Shown one piece after another: positions 1 to 6,087 of a stretch of DNA of 24,831 nt. A program made the position numbers and the translations under genes. The notes beneath the pieces were generated by a model. The model made no database searches. It was not told where the DNA came from and was given only the letters and a program-made list of their open reading frames with translations. Position 1 is the stretch's first letter. Every line of letters begins with the position of its first letter. This DNA comes from an uncultured Petrimonas sp. (GTDB taxonomy: Bacteria > Bacteroidota > Bacteroidia > Bacteroidales > Dysgonomonadaceae). The DNA lies in assembly GCA_934621705.1 (NCBI GenBank), contig CAKTUP010000009.1, positions 1 to 24,831 on the forward strand. Direction: 5' to 3'.

Positions 1-414
1 ATCTATGGTGTAAATATTACCTTCAGAATCAATATCAAAATCCGCGATATCAATGTACTCATTAGGTCCGTTACCTTGTTTCCCAATTTTTGATTGAGAA
101 ATGCCATCTAAGCCAAAAACTAACAATTTTTTTAACCTCCCATCTAAAATGAAAATTTTATCATTTACTATTTTTATTTTGTTAATTTCCTTAAATAGTA
201 AATCATCATGAATTGACATTAGTTTTATATAGTGCTTATCTTTTACAAAATTCTCAGGAATAATATCTTCTACATGATTAAGTCTTTTTATTCTATTAAT
301 ATAAACGGTTTCTTTTTCTCCATCAAACACAATAACTTGCTTATTATTTTTACATGAAATAATAATAAATAAAAAAATATATAAATATATCAGAATTCTT
401 TTTATTCTTTTCAT
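1..414 (-). CDS. six-bladed beta-propeller lipoprotein, N-terminal part (runs off the window)
   Basis: Only about 138 N-terminal residues are visible; the gene continues beyond base 1. The start at 414 gives a basic N-terminus (MKRIKR), a hydrophobic stretch and a lipobox ending IIISC, so the product is probably a signal-peptidase-II-processed lipoprotein. The visible part has the motif GKQGNGPNEY, which matches the G-x-G-P-x-E/D-Y/F signature in blade 1 of Bacteroidota 6-bladed beta-propeller (TolB-like/BF3164-like) lipoproteins. It is followed by a repeat-like FDIDSEGNIY strand pattern. It lies downstream of the NVEALA peptide gene at 851-618, the same order seen in the other two modules. 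The ligand and function of these propellers are not known to me. Family assignment is fairly sure; the role is unknown. Confidence 0.8.
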   Translation of the reverse strand, partial: MKRIKRILIYLYIFLFIIISCKNNKQVIVFDGEKETVYINRIKRLNHVEDIIPENFVKDKHYIKLMSIHDDLLFKEINKIKIVNDKIFILDGRLKKLLVFGLDGISQSKIGKQGNGPNEYIDIADFDIDSEGNIYTID

Positions 415-438
415 CAAAAAACTTTTTGAAATGACGTC

Positions 439-596
439 GTCTCAAAAGCAAAACTATCGTTTCATTCTGTCATACATGGTCGCAACAAGGAGATAGAATA
501 TGTAGTAAGATATTTATTTAGTCATATTTTAAATATTTCATTCCGCAAAAGCACCATTCAACATGACAATTTGACAATAGATTTTACTTTTGAGAC
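439..596. repeat. MITE-like or IS-remnant segment with 15-bp terminal inverted repeats
   Basis: The left arm GTCTCAAAAGCAAAA (439-453) and the right arm TTTTACTTTTGAGAC (582-596) are inverted copies with 14 of 15 positions matching. Outside them, both flanks hold a GAAA / TTTC pair, so the similarity may extend a little. The 158-bp interior has no ORF. It sits in the gap between an NVEALA gene and its propeller gene. Such a short segment with long terminal repeats fits a miniature or internally deleted insertion sequence; I see no convincing target duplication. Confidence 0.5.
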
Positions 597-617
597 AGTT
601 TCACTTAGTTAAATAAA

Positions 618-851
618 TTATTGACAACCAGACAAATCTTTGCAATTCACTGAATTTCTAGATTCGCATTCCCCATAAGTTTTAGGCCCACCACAAGGAG
701 TGGCACCACTCTCACTTTGTGCCAGAGCCTCTACATTACTCAACGCCAAATCACTTAATCCGGCATCACTTTTCATACTTTTGTTCACTCCGAAACCTGT
801 GGCTGCAAGGAGTGCGAGGGCGAATACGCCCGAAAGAATTTTCTTTTTCAT
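618..851 (-). CDS. NVEALA-type exported small peptide 1
   Basis: This 77-aa peptide belongs to the NVEALA family, small Bacteroidota proteins of unknown function. A basic start (MKKK) leads into a hydrophobic segment at about residues 5-22, so it is probably exported. A linker leads to the diagnostic NVEALA motif at residues 39-44. The tail of 33 residues is rich in Gly, Ser and Cys, with cysteines at 53, 62, 70 and 76. The leader differs from that of the peptide at 2919-2680 at only two of 44 residues, whereas the tails share almost nothing after the first few positions. That is a precursor-like layout: constant leader, variable core. It is followed about 200 bases later by a propeller lipoprotein gene. 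The ALA at 42-44 could be a processing site, but that is inference. Confidence 0.85.
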   Translation of the reverse strand: MKKKILSGVFALALLAATGFGVNKSMKSDAGLSDLALSNVEALAQSESGATPCGGPKTYGECESRNSVNCKDLSGCQ

Positions 852-965
852 ACGAATAAAAATTAAAATTGTTAATAAAAAAAGTTATTTAAACATACCT
901 CTTTGCAGAGTTATTCTATATTTTATTTCTGCCTTAAAATCAATGGTGAATTATCTATATTACTG
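721..965 (-). repeat. Duplicated 245-bp block, copy 1
   Basis: This block aligns without gaps (offset exactly 2068) to 2789-3033. It holds the last codons of a DUF1573 gene tail, the spacer, and the NVEALA leader-coding region. Similarity stops right after the NVEALA motif codons, so the variable tail lies outside the repeat. Confidence 0.85.
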
Positions 966-1030
966 TGCAAATAAAAGTGGTTTTATGGAAACGCCGCAAA
1001 TCTTCGAAATGTAATTTTAACTTTATGCCT
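911..1030 (-). pseudogene. Remnant of the C-terminal end of a DUF1573 gene
   Basis: Read on the minus strand, this stretch still encodes KVKITF and, in a shifted frame, FHKT-like residues. SNIDNSPLILRQK with an early stop follows. These line up with RINITY, FNRT and GNMDNSPLIIRLKG at the C-terminus of the intact gene at 3878-2979. The frame is broken between the first and last segments and the upstream part of the gene is absent. The spacer to the next NVEALA gene is conserved too. The module of peptide 1 was therefore once preceded by a DUF1573 gene, now replaced upstream by the 123-aa gene. Confidence 0.7.
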
Positions 1031-1062
1031 GCAACTAAAATTACTTTATTAATGGCAGACAA

Positions 1063-1434
1063 TTATGTCATAGCTGCGAATATTTTAGGTAATTTCACAT
1101 CTTTTCGAAGTTCAATTACAAAAAAACCAACAACTCTTTTGTTTTTTATTGCTATAATCTTGATGTTTTCAACAGCTAATTTATACTCTTCATCATTTGG
1201 TGAATACATTTTAATAGATAAAATATCATTTTTATCTATTAATTGTATAGTTGTAATTGTGCTTAAGAATAATTGTTTATTTAATGATAGTAAACAAACA
1301 ATACTATCCGCAGGAGTTGTAATATCTACAACCTTATTTTCTATCACTTTATCTTTACTGTATTTATTTTTTTGTGCTTTTATAGGAAAAACAACAATCA
1401 AAAAAAGTATAAAACAAAAAATATATTTCTTCAT
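1063..1434 (-). CDS. Small exported protein of unknown function
   Basis: I do not recognise this 123-aa protein with confidence. The start at 1434 is preferred over an in-frame ATG 18 bases upstream because it gives a normal signal peptide: MKKY, a hydrophobic core and a plausible cleavage site ending IKAQ. The mature part is about 100 residues, basic and mostly beta-like by eye. A weak resemblance to the plug segment of TonB-linked proteins (IDKNDILSIK followed by KRVVGFFVIELRK) can be seen but is not enough for a call. It starts 14 bases after the stop of the propeller gene at 2486-1449, so it is probably its operon partner, and it ends just before the DUF1573 remnant. It may occupy the slot held by the DUF1573 lipoprotein in the right-hand module. 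Confidence 0.65.
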   Translation of the reverse strand: MKKYIFCFILFLIVVFPIKAQKNKYSKDKVIENKVVDITTPADSIVCLLSLNKQLFLSTITTIQLIDKNDILSIKMYSPNDEEYKLAVENIKIIAIKNKRVVGFFVIELRKDVKLPKIFAAMT

Positions 1435-1448
1435 GTTACTATAAGTTT

Positions 1449-2486
1449 TCAAAAATTATAATCATATTCTACTATATCATTTCCAATATTTTCATTTTCC
1501 AATAATGCATATATCTTTTTATTTTTCACCGCGATAGATGTTAAATCATAATCTACATTTATTTTATAAATAAATTTTCCATTCCAATCATAAACATGTA
1601 TTTGGTTGCCGGCATAAAAAGCATTCTCTGGAACTTGCAGACGACCAGAGTAAAGAGCAAAAATGTACTCATCCGTAGCGTCAATAGATATATATCCCCA
1701 TCTTGTGTCTTTGTCGGGCATAAAGTTTGGAGTCCCATTAATTTCTCTCGTGGCTATTTTTGGGGCAAAATTATTTCTAATATAAAGTTCATTTGCGAGT
1801 TTATATTCTGAATCCCATTCGTATATTTGAATAATTTCACCATAACGAGTAACTAATGCAAATCTTTTTTGGGTTGGCTGTTTACACATTGATGATTGAT
1901 ATGCCATTCCAAGTATCTGAAAAGGAATATCCATAGTGTTGTCAATTTCTGACGGATAATTTCCTAAATATTTAATAGGAATTCCATTTTTATCAATTAA
2001 ACAAAGCTGCCCATCGGGGAATACGCCACTAGATATATAGAGAGAATCTTCTAATGGCAGTATCGAAATAATGCCATTTACATTAGTTTTAAACAATGTT
2101 TTTACAGATATAGAGTCTCTATTACGAATCGTTGTTAAATCAAAATTCAAAAGTGACATTTTGGCCCCATCAAATACATCAATGGATGAAGAGTGAGCAA
2201 TAATAGGTCCTGGATTAGTCAATTCAAAAGGACCTGCCCCCCATTTCCCAAAATTGTATATTTCTTTTGTGTGATTTAGCCAAACGGCTGTTAATTTAGT
2301 ATCAGATATGTCATTTCTTATTATTATGTACTCATCGCAAACATGAATGGCAAATGCCTTTCCTATATCTTCGGAGATATTCCAACGCTTGCCCGTAATT
2401 TCAAGTTCTTCTATTTTATCTTGCTTTTCACACCCCAGACCACATAAAGTAAAGACAATAGAGAGTACCAAAAGATTATTTTTCAT
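1449..2486 (-). CDS. TolB-like six-bladed beta-propeller lipoprotein
   Basis: This 345-aa protein uses the start at 2486, which gives MKNNLLVLSIVF and a lipobox LCGLGC. The longer open frame upstream to 2588 lacks any signal sequence at its N-terminus and is rejected as start. Blade 1 carries GKWGAGPFEL, the G-x-GP-x-E/D signature of the BF3164-like / TolB-like 6-blade family, and the C-terminus ends in a strand-rich IYALLENENIG segment as expected of the last blade. Length is typical for the family. It is probably anchored in the periplasm or at the outer membrane. It follows the NVEALA peptide 2 gene after 193 bases. These propellers often stand next to NVEALA genes in Bacteroidota, as far as I recall; what they bind is unknown. 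Confidence 0.85.
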   Translation of the reverse strand: MKNNLLVLSIVFTLCGLGCEKQDKIEELEITGKRWNISEDIGKAFAIHVCDEYIIIRNDISDTKLTAVWLNHTKEIYNFGKWGAGPFELTNPGPIIAHSSSIDVFDGAKMSLLNFDLTTIRNRDSISVKTLFKTNVNGIISILPLEDSLYISSGVFPDGQLCLIDKNGIPIKYLGNYPSEIDNTMDIPFQILGMAYQSSMCKQPTQKRFALVTRYGEIIQIYEWDSEYKLANELYIRNNFAPKIATREINGTPNFMPDKDTRWGYISIDATDEYIFALYSGRLQVPENAFYAGNQIHVYDWNGKFIYKINVDYDLTSIAVKNKKIYALLENENIGNDIVEYDYNF

Positions 2487-2679
2487 TATTAAAACTTTAT
2501 TCCAAGCATCTAAATACTGCCTGCTTAACAGAACAGTACTTAGAGCTTTATTTTGGTAAATACTTAAAGAGTTCACTCGAAAAGTCAAAATTGCATGAAA
2601 TAGTATATTACAGCCACTTCTATTTAAAAAATATTACAATAAAGACAATTCAAACAAAGGTTCTTTCAAGTTTGACAAC

Positions 2680-2919
2680 TTAAAATGGATAATGAGAGTA
2701 AGATGAGAAAATCTGAGTTCCATTCAAATAAATAGCGCAATAACCACTTCCTGATTTGCAGCCAGTGTATCCATTACTTTCTCCACTTGCCAATGCTTCC
2801 ACATTACTCAATGCCAAATCACTTAATCCGGCATCACTTTTCATACTTTTGTTTACTCCGAAACCTATGGTTGCAAGGAGTGCGAGGGCGAATACGCCCG
2901 AAAGAATCTTTTTCTTCAT
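2680..2919 (-). CDS. NVEALA-type exported small peptide 2
   Basis: This 79-aa peptide has the same leader as peptide 1 (residues 1-44, two substitutions) with a hydrophobic export segment and the NVEALA motif at 39-44. The 35-residue tail is unrelated to that of peptide 1: it starts SGESNGYTGC, has only two cysteines (54 and 61) and ends in an aromatic, hydrophobic segment finishing SHYPF. The gene begins 59 bases after the stop of the DUF1573/thioredoxin-like lipoprotein gene, so it can be cotranscribed with it. That spacer is also conserved in front of peptide 1. An AT-rich TAACTTTT-like element lies in the spacer on the minus strand and could be a promoter, but it is a weak match. Confidence 0.85.
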   Translation of the reverse strand: MKKKILSGVFALALLATIGFGVNKSMKSDAGLSDLALSNVEALASGESNGYTGCKSGSGYCAIYLNGTQIFSSYSHYPF

Positions 2920-3033
2920 AAGAATAAAAAATAAAATTGTTAATAAAAAAAGTTATTTAAATATACCTCTTTGCAGAGTTATTCTACATTTCCTTTTAGC
3001 CTTATAATCAATGGCGAATTATCCATATTGCCA
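2789..3033 (-). repeat. Duplicated 245-bp block, copy 2
   Basis: This is the partner of 721-965. Here the block begins inside the intact end of the DUF1573 gene and ends at the last codons of the NVEALA motif of peptide 2. No insertions or deletions separate the two copies. Confidence 0.85.
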
Positions 3034-3878
3034 TACACGGAAACGGTTCTGTTGAAATATCCCCCATCATCGGCATTGTATGTAATATTTATTCGTTTTG
3101 TGCTGTCTGGTGCCACCGGTTTCTTTTCATATTCAATGTGTGTGCATCCGCACGAAGCCCGTGTATCAAATATGACGAAAGGCGATTCGCCAATATTCGT
3201 TATTGAAACAATAACAGTTTTGGCTTCGCCTTTTTTTATCGCACCCAAATCAAATTCCGTTTTATCTGCTTCTATTTGAGTATTTCGGGATTGTGTTGAC
3301 GCTGCTTGATAAGCGCTATTCGAAATTTCAGATAAATACATTTCTTTCACACGCAAGTTATTAACAGGATTACCGACAAACACCACTTTGTTTTCACTGT
3401 CAAGCAAAAATGTTTGAAATTCTTGATGAGACGGAAAACGGTTAATTGAATTTAAGTTGTCTTGTAAGTCCATACAAACGGGGATGTCAATACCATCTCT
3501 TTTTAGAAGGTACGATATTTCCCGCAGATCTCTGCTTTTGGGATGAAAGAAAAATAAAACGGGCACAGTCCCGTTCGTCAGCGAATCAATTTCATGAATA
3601 AGTTCATTCCATTTATGTAATTGAAGTTTACAACTTGTGCAACCAACAGAATCTACATACATCACAATTTTATGGGAAGACTGCGGTACGGTGTAATCCG
3701 TTGTATCTCTGCCGTGCAAAGTAAAAACAAGATCTTTCGGAAAAATTACTTCCTTGTTTTGCCACTCCTGAACAATTTTGGTAATTTCATTTTTTTGCTT
3801 GTTCTCTTCGCAACCGGCAAACAGGCCTATTAAGAGAAAAATTGAAACCGATAGGAGTATGTTTTGATTATAGTTCAT
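2979..3878 (-). CDS. Lipoprotein with thioredoxin-like CxxC domain and C-terminal DUF1573 domain
   Basis: This 299-aa protein has a signal peptide with lipobox FAGC (Cys23). Residues about 65-190 look thioredoxin-like: KIVMYVDSVGCTSC places a CxxC (Cys80, Cys83) after a beta strand, followed by helix, as in AhpC/TSA-type redox proteins. Residues about 205-299 are a DUF1573 domain with FDLGAIKKGE and the typical SCGC motif, an Ig-like fold found in many exported Bacteroidota proteins. The start follows the stop of the propeller gene at 4927-3893 after 14 bases, and an NVEALA gene follows 59 bases later. A CxxC lipoprotein next to small exported Cys-containing peptides suggests thiol chemistry on those peptides; this is inference. 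Confidence 0.8.
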   Translation of the reverse strand: MNYNQNILLSVSIFLLIGLFAGCEENKQKNEITKIVQEWQNKEVIFPKDLVFTLHGRDTTDYTVPQSSHKIVMYVDSVGCTSCKLQLHKWNELIHEIDSLTNGTVPVLFFFHPKSRDLREISYLLKRDGIDIPVCMDLQDNLNSINRFPSHQEFQTFLLDSENKVVFVGNPVNNLRVKEMYLSEISNSAYQAASTQSRNTQIEADKTEFDLGAIKKGEAKTVIVSITNIGESPFVIFDTRASCGCTHIEYEKKPVAPDSTKRINITYNADDGGYFNRTVSVYGNMDNSPLIIRLKGNVE

Positions 3879-3892
3879 GCCATTTTGTTTAG

Positions 3893-4927
3893 TTATAACT
3901 GATATTCAACAATTTGATTATCACTGTTTACATCCAATGCAATCATTTTGTTGCTTTCTTCGTCAATGGAAAAACCCGTAATATGTCTGTCTAATGTATA
4001 TTGTTTAAGAGGCTTGCCCTCTAAACTGAAAACTTGGATAATGTTCCCACCTTCTTTTGTATTAAAAGGGTCTTTCTGAATATCTTTAAAAGAAGTTCCC
4101 CAAAAAACAGCATAAATGGCATCGTTTCCAACGTGTATATCGCTGTATCCCATAATTCCGTTGGGTATGGCATAACCACCTTGACTGGCAAACTGAGGCT
4201 CACCGAATTTTCCGTACAAAATATTCACGATCTCATTGTTTCTTAAATTATAGATTTCTATTACTTGTCCCAATTGCGTCGCCATAGCCAATATGCCGTT
4301 ATCGGGATTGTAATCTATGAACGAACGCCAAGCTTGCGCCAATACAACGCTCGAAATATTACTGTCTTTTTTCTTTTTCGTTGGAATATGAAACAGTTGT
4401 TGCTGTATTTTTCCGTTACTATCCACAATATGTAACCTGTATTTTCCCGTATAATCTGCAATAGCAAAAAGAGAATCATGGATGAGTGCAAAATCTAAGC
4501 TACGGATAAGTTCTTTGGGAAGCTTAATACAATTATAAGTACTGTCTTGTTCAACATTAAAAACACTGATTGTTTCTTTATTGGCATCTAATAAATAGAC
4601 TATTCCCGTCTTGCTTAAACGAATATTTTCGATACTCAAATAATCTTTCGGTCCGTTGCCTTTTGAAGCAAATACATCTTTTAGTTTAATAACCGGATAA
4701 GACAATCGAAAACAATAATAATCTTTACCATGCAAGTCTAGCACATATAATGTAGAATCCTTTTGTCTTATTCTAAATGGATAACGAAGAGAAATTGAAT
4801 CATCAACATGTAAAGGCTTTCCGATTATTTTTTTTTCTTCATTAATTTGAAAGCTTTTATCAATTGAATTGATGCAAGATTGCATTAAAAAAAAACAGAA
4901 AAACAAAAAGCAACAACTTTTATTCAT
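3893..4927 (-). CDS. TolB-like six-bladed beta-propeller lipoprotein
   Basis: This 344-aa protein has a hydrophobic leader and lipobox MQSC (Cys18). Blade 1 contains ASKGNGPKDYLS, the family G-x-GP-x-D/E-Y signature. Further WRSFIDYNPDNGILAMA and FSLEGKPLKQYTLD segments fit repeated blade strands of the 6-bladed propeller family. The C-terminus (LDVNSDNQIVEYQL) closely resembles the end of the propeller at 2486-1449 (IVEYDYNF), supporting homology between modules. The ATG directly abuts the stop codon of the NVEALA-like gene at 5140-4928 with no spacer, so translation of peptide and propeller is probably coupled. The redox lipoprotein gene follows 14 bases downstream. Confidence 0.85.
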   Translation of the reverse strand: MNKSCCFLFFCFFLMQSCINSIDKSFQINEEKKIIGKPLHVDDSISLRYPFRIRQKDSTLYVLDLHGKDYYCFRLSYPVIKLKDVFASKGNGPKDYLSIENIRLSKTGIVYLLDANKETISVFNVEQDSTYNCIKLPKELIRSLDFALIHDSLFAIADYTGKYRLHIVDSNGKIQQQLFHIPTKKKKDSNISSVVLAQAWRSFIDYNPDNGILAMATQLGQVIEIYNLRNNEIVNILYGKFGEPQFASQGGYAIPNGIMGYSDIHVGNDAIYAVFWGTSFKDIQKDPFNTKEGGNIIQVFSLEGKPLKQYTLDRHITGFSIDEESNKMIALDVNSDNQIVEYQL

Positions 4928-5140
4928 TTACCAATATATGAGGACTTTAACATTATGCCCAGGACAGTCAACGCTACCTTGGTGGAAGCAAGTGACAACC
5001 GGATTTTCAGGTGTAGCCAGACATTCAATATTTTTCAGAAACAACTCATTCATTTGTTCTTTTTTGTTTTTAGAATAAAAAAGAACAGAACCCGAAGTCA
5101 TGATAAATAAAATAGAAATTAAAGAAAAAACTTTTTTCAT
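4928..5140 (-). CDS. NVEALA-like exported small peptide 3 (divergent, NIECLA motif)
   Basis: This 70-aa peptide starts at 5140 (MKKVFSLIS); an ATG 30 bases upstream is less likely because it puts extra residues before the hydrophobic segment. Layout matches the other two: basic start, hydrophobic residues about 4-22, short linker, motif LKNIECLA ending at residue 42 in place of LSNVEALA, then a 28-residue tail. The tail has cysteines at 51 and 59, and the motif itself holds Cys40. It ends VKVLIYW. It is the first gene of the right-hand operon and the most diverged of the three. Assignment rests on layout, motif spacing and neighbours rather than overall identity. Confidence 0.7.
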   Translation of the reverse strand: MKKVFSLISILFIMTSGSVLFYSKNKKEQMNELFLKNIECLATPENPVVTCFHQGSVDCPGHNVKVLIYW

Positions 5141-5332
5141 TTTGCTGACAGTTTTGTAAATTTTAATCAAAGGACGAAAAAAATAAATCTATTATGAAAT
5201 AATAAGGTGTTAAGATTCTGTTTGAATTCTATCATATTTTGACAGGAGTTTTCCAGCTAACAACGAGTAGGATAAAAAATTGGATTTAATTAGTTTTTCC
5301 ATTATTTTTGTGAAAAATAAATTTGAAAATTT
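5141..5332. other. Divergent promoter region cut from the kinase gene by an IS
   Basis: This is the 192-base AT-rich spacer between peptide 3 (minus) and the IS end. Removing the IS and one target copy would join it to position 6079, only 9 bases before the kinase ATG, so it was the shared intergenic region. I see no clear -33/-7 pair on either strand. Confidence 0.6.
5325..5332. repeat. Target site duplication GAAAATTT, left copy
   Basis: It directly abuts the left inverted repeat and is identical to 6071-6078. Eight bases is within the 8-9 bp usual for the IS1 family. Confidence 0.9.
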
Positions 5333-5356
5333 GGCATTGCTAATTAAATATATTTA

Positions 5357-5364
5357 TATCTTTG
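5357..5364 (+). promoter_or_regulatory. Putative -7 box (TATCTTTG) for the IS transposase
   Basis: It matches the Bacteroidota TAnnTTTG -7 consensus and lies 14 bases before the transposase ATG. A TTTG at 5330-5333 is 23 bases upstream, somewhat further than the usual 19-21, and straddles the IS border. Confidence 0.4.
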
Positions 5365-5377
5365 CACCAAAAAAGTT

Positions 5378-6063
5378 ATGAATTGTCCGAAGTGTTCCTG
5401 TGATAAAAGTGTCAAGTCTGGAATTATTAAAGGAAGGCAACGCTACAAATGTAAAGATTGTGGCTGTAACTACACCGTAGAATTGAAATCGACCGCAAAA
5501 CCGACATCAATGAAGAAGCAGGCACTGCATCTATATCTTGAGGGGTTAGGATTTCGCTCAATTGGACGGGTTTTAGGTGTCAGCAATGTTTCTGTTTTGA
5601 ATTGGATACGGGGTTTCGGTCAAGAGGTTCAGGAGCTCAGCGCGCAGAATCAGGAGATAGAAATCGTGGAAGTAGATGAAATGCACTCTTATATTGAGTC
5701 AAAAAAAACAGCTGTTGGATATGGATTGCTGTTGATCGATATGGGAAAAGATTCATCAACTTCTTTATTGGCGACAGGAGCAGCGAGACAGCAAAAGAAT
5801 TTTGGGAGACCATAAAGGGGCATGAGATGGGTTATATCGCAAGCGATCATTGGAAAGCATACGGGCGTATTATTCCTAAAGAAAAGCATGTTCAGACAAA
5901 AGCTGAAACATTTACAGTGGAAGGATATAACAGCCTGTTCCGACATTTTTTGGCAAGAATGAGAAGGAAGACAAAATGTTATTCAAAAAAAGTAGAAATG
6001 CTGAAATTATCCATACTTTTGTTGATGCACCACCGCAACGGCACTTTATGTATACTTAATTAG
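5378..6063 (+). CDS. IS1-family transposase, produced by -1 frameshift
   Basis: The first frame (from 5378) encodes an InsA-like N-terminus: zinc-ribbon CPKC...CKDC, then a helix-turn-helix around LGVSNVSVLNWIRGF, then the first catalytic Asp in VEVDEMHSY (D100). The frame then meets eight A residues at 5701-5708. A -1 slip on A AAA AAA continues into the catalytic half: CWIWIAVDRYGK, second Asp in IASDHWKAY, and the Glu region TVEGYNSLFRHFLARM, ending at 6063. The joined product is 228 aa, close to the 232 of IS1 InsAB'. The slippery run in the same functional place as in IS1, plus intact ends, argues for programmed frameshifting rather than decay. Without a slip, translation would end at 5815 with a truncated, probably regulatory protein. 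Confidence 0.9.
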
Positions 6064-6070
6064 CAATGCC

Positions 6071-6078
6071 GAAAATTT
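6071..6078. repeat. Target site duplication GAAAATTT, right copy
   Basis: Identical to 5325-5332, immediately after the right inverted repeat. It lies 9 bases before the kinase start codon. Confidence 0.9.
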
Positions 6079-6087
6079 ATACATGTC

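Larger units (their letters stand above)
5333..6070 (+). mobile_element. Complete IS1-family insertion sequence (738 bp)
   Basis: The ends are perfect 15-bp inverted repeats: GGCATTGCTAATTAA at 5333-5347 and its complement at 6056-6070. An identical 8-bp GAAAATTT lies on both sides. The single transposase gene spans nearly the whole element and its stop codon TAG is inside the right inverted repeat. Length is near the 768 bp of IS1. Intact ends and target duplications suggest a recent insertion. Confidence 0.95.

Noticed and set aside
965..1444. 159-codon open frame on the plus strand
   Set aside because: Lies antisense to the 123-aa secreted protein gene and the DUF1573 remnant; low-complexity translation typical of the reverse strand of AT-rich genes.
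5701..5815. Transposase as a pseudogene because of its frameshift
   Set aside because: The shift falls on a slippery A run at the place where IS1 elements frameshift by programme, and ends and target duplications are intact.
5689..5946. 85-codon minus-strand frame inside the IS
   Set aside because: Shadow of the transposase gene; no IS1-family element needs it.
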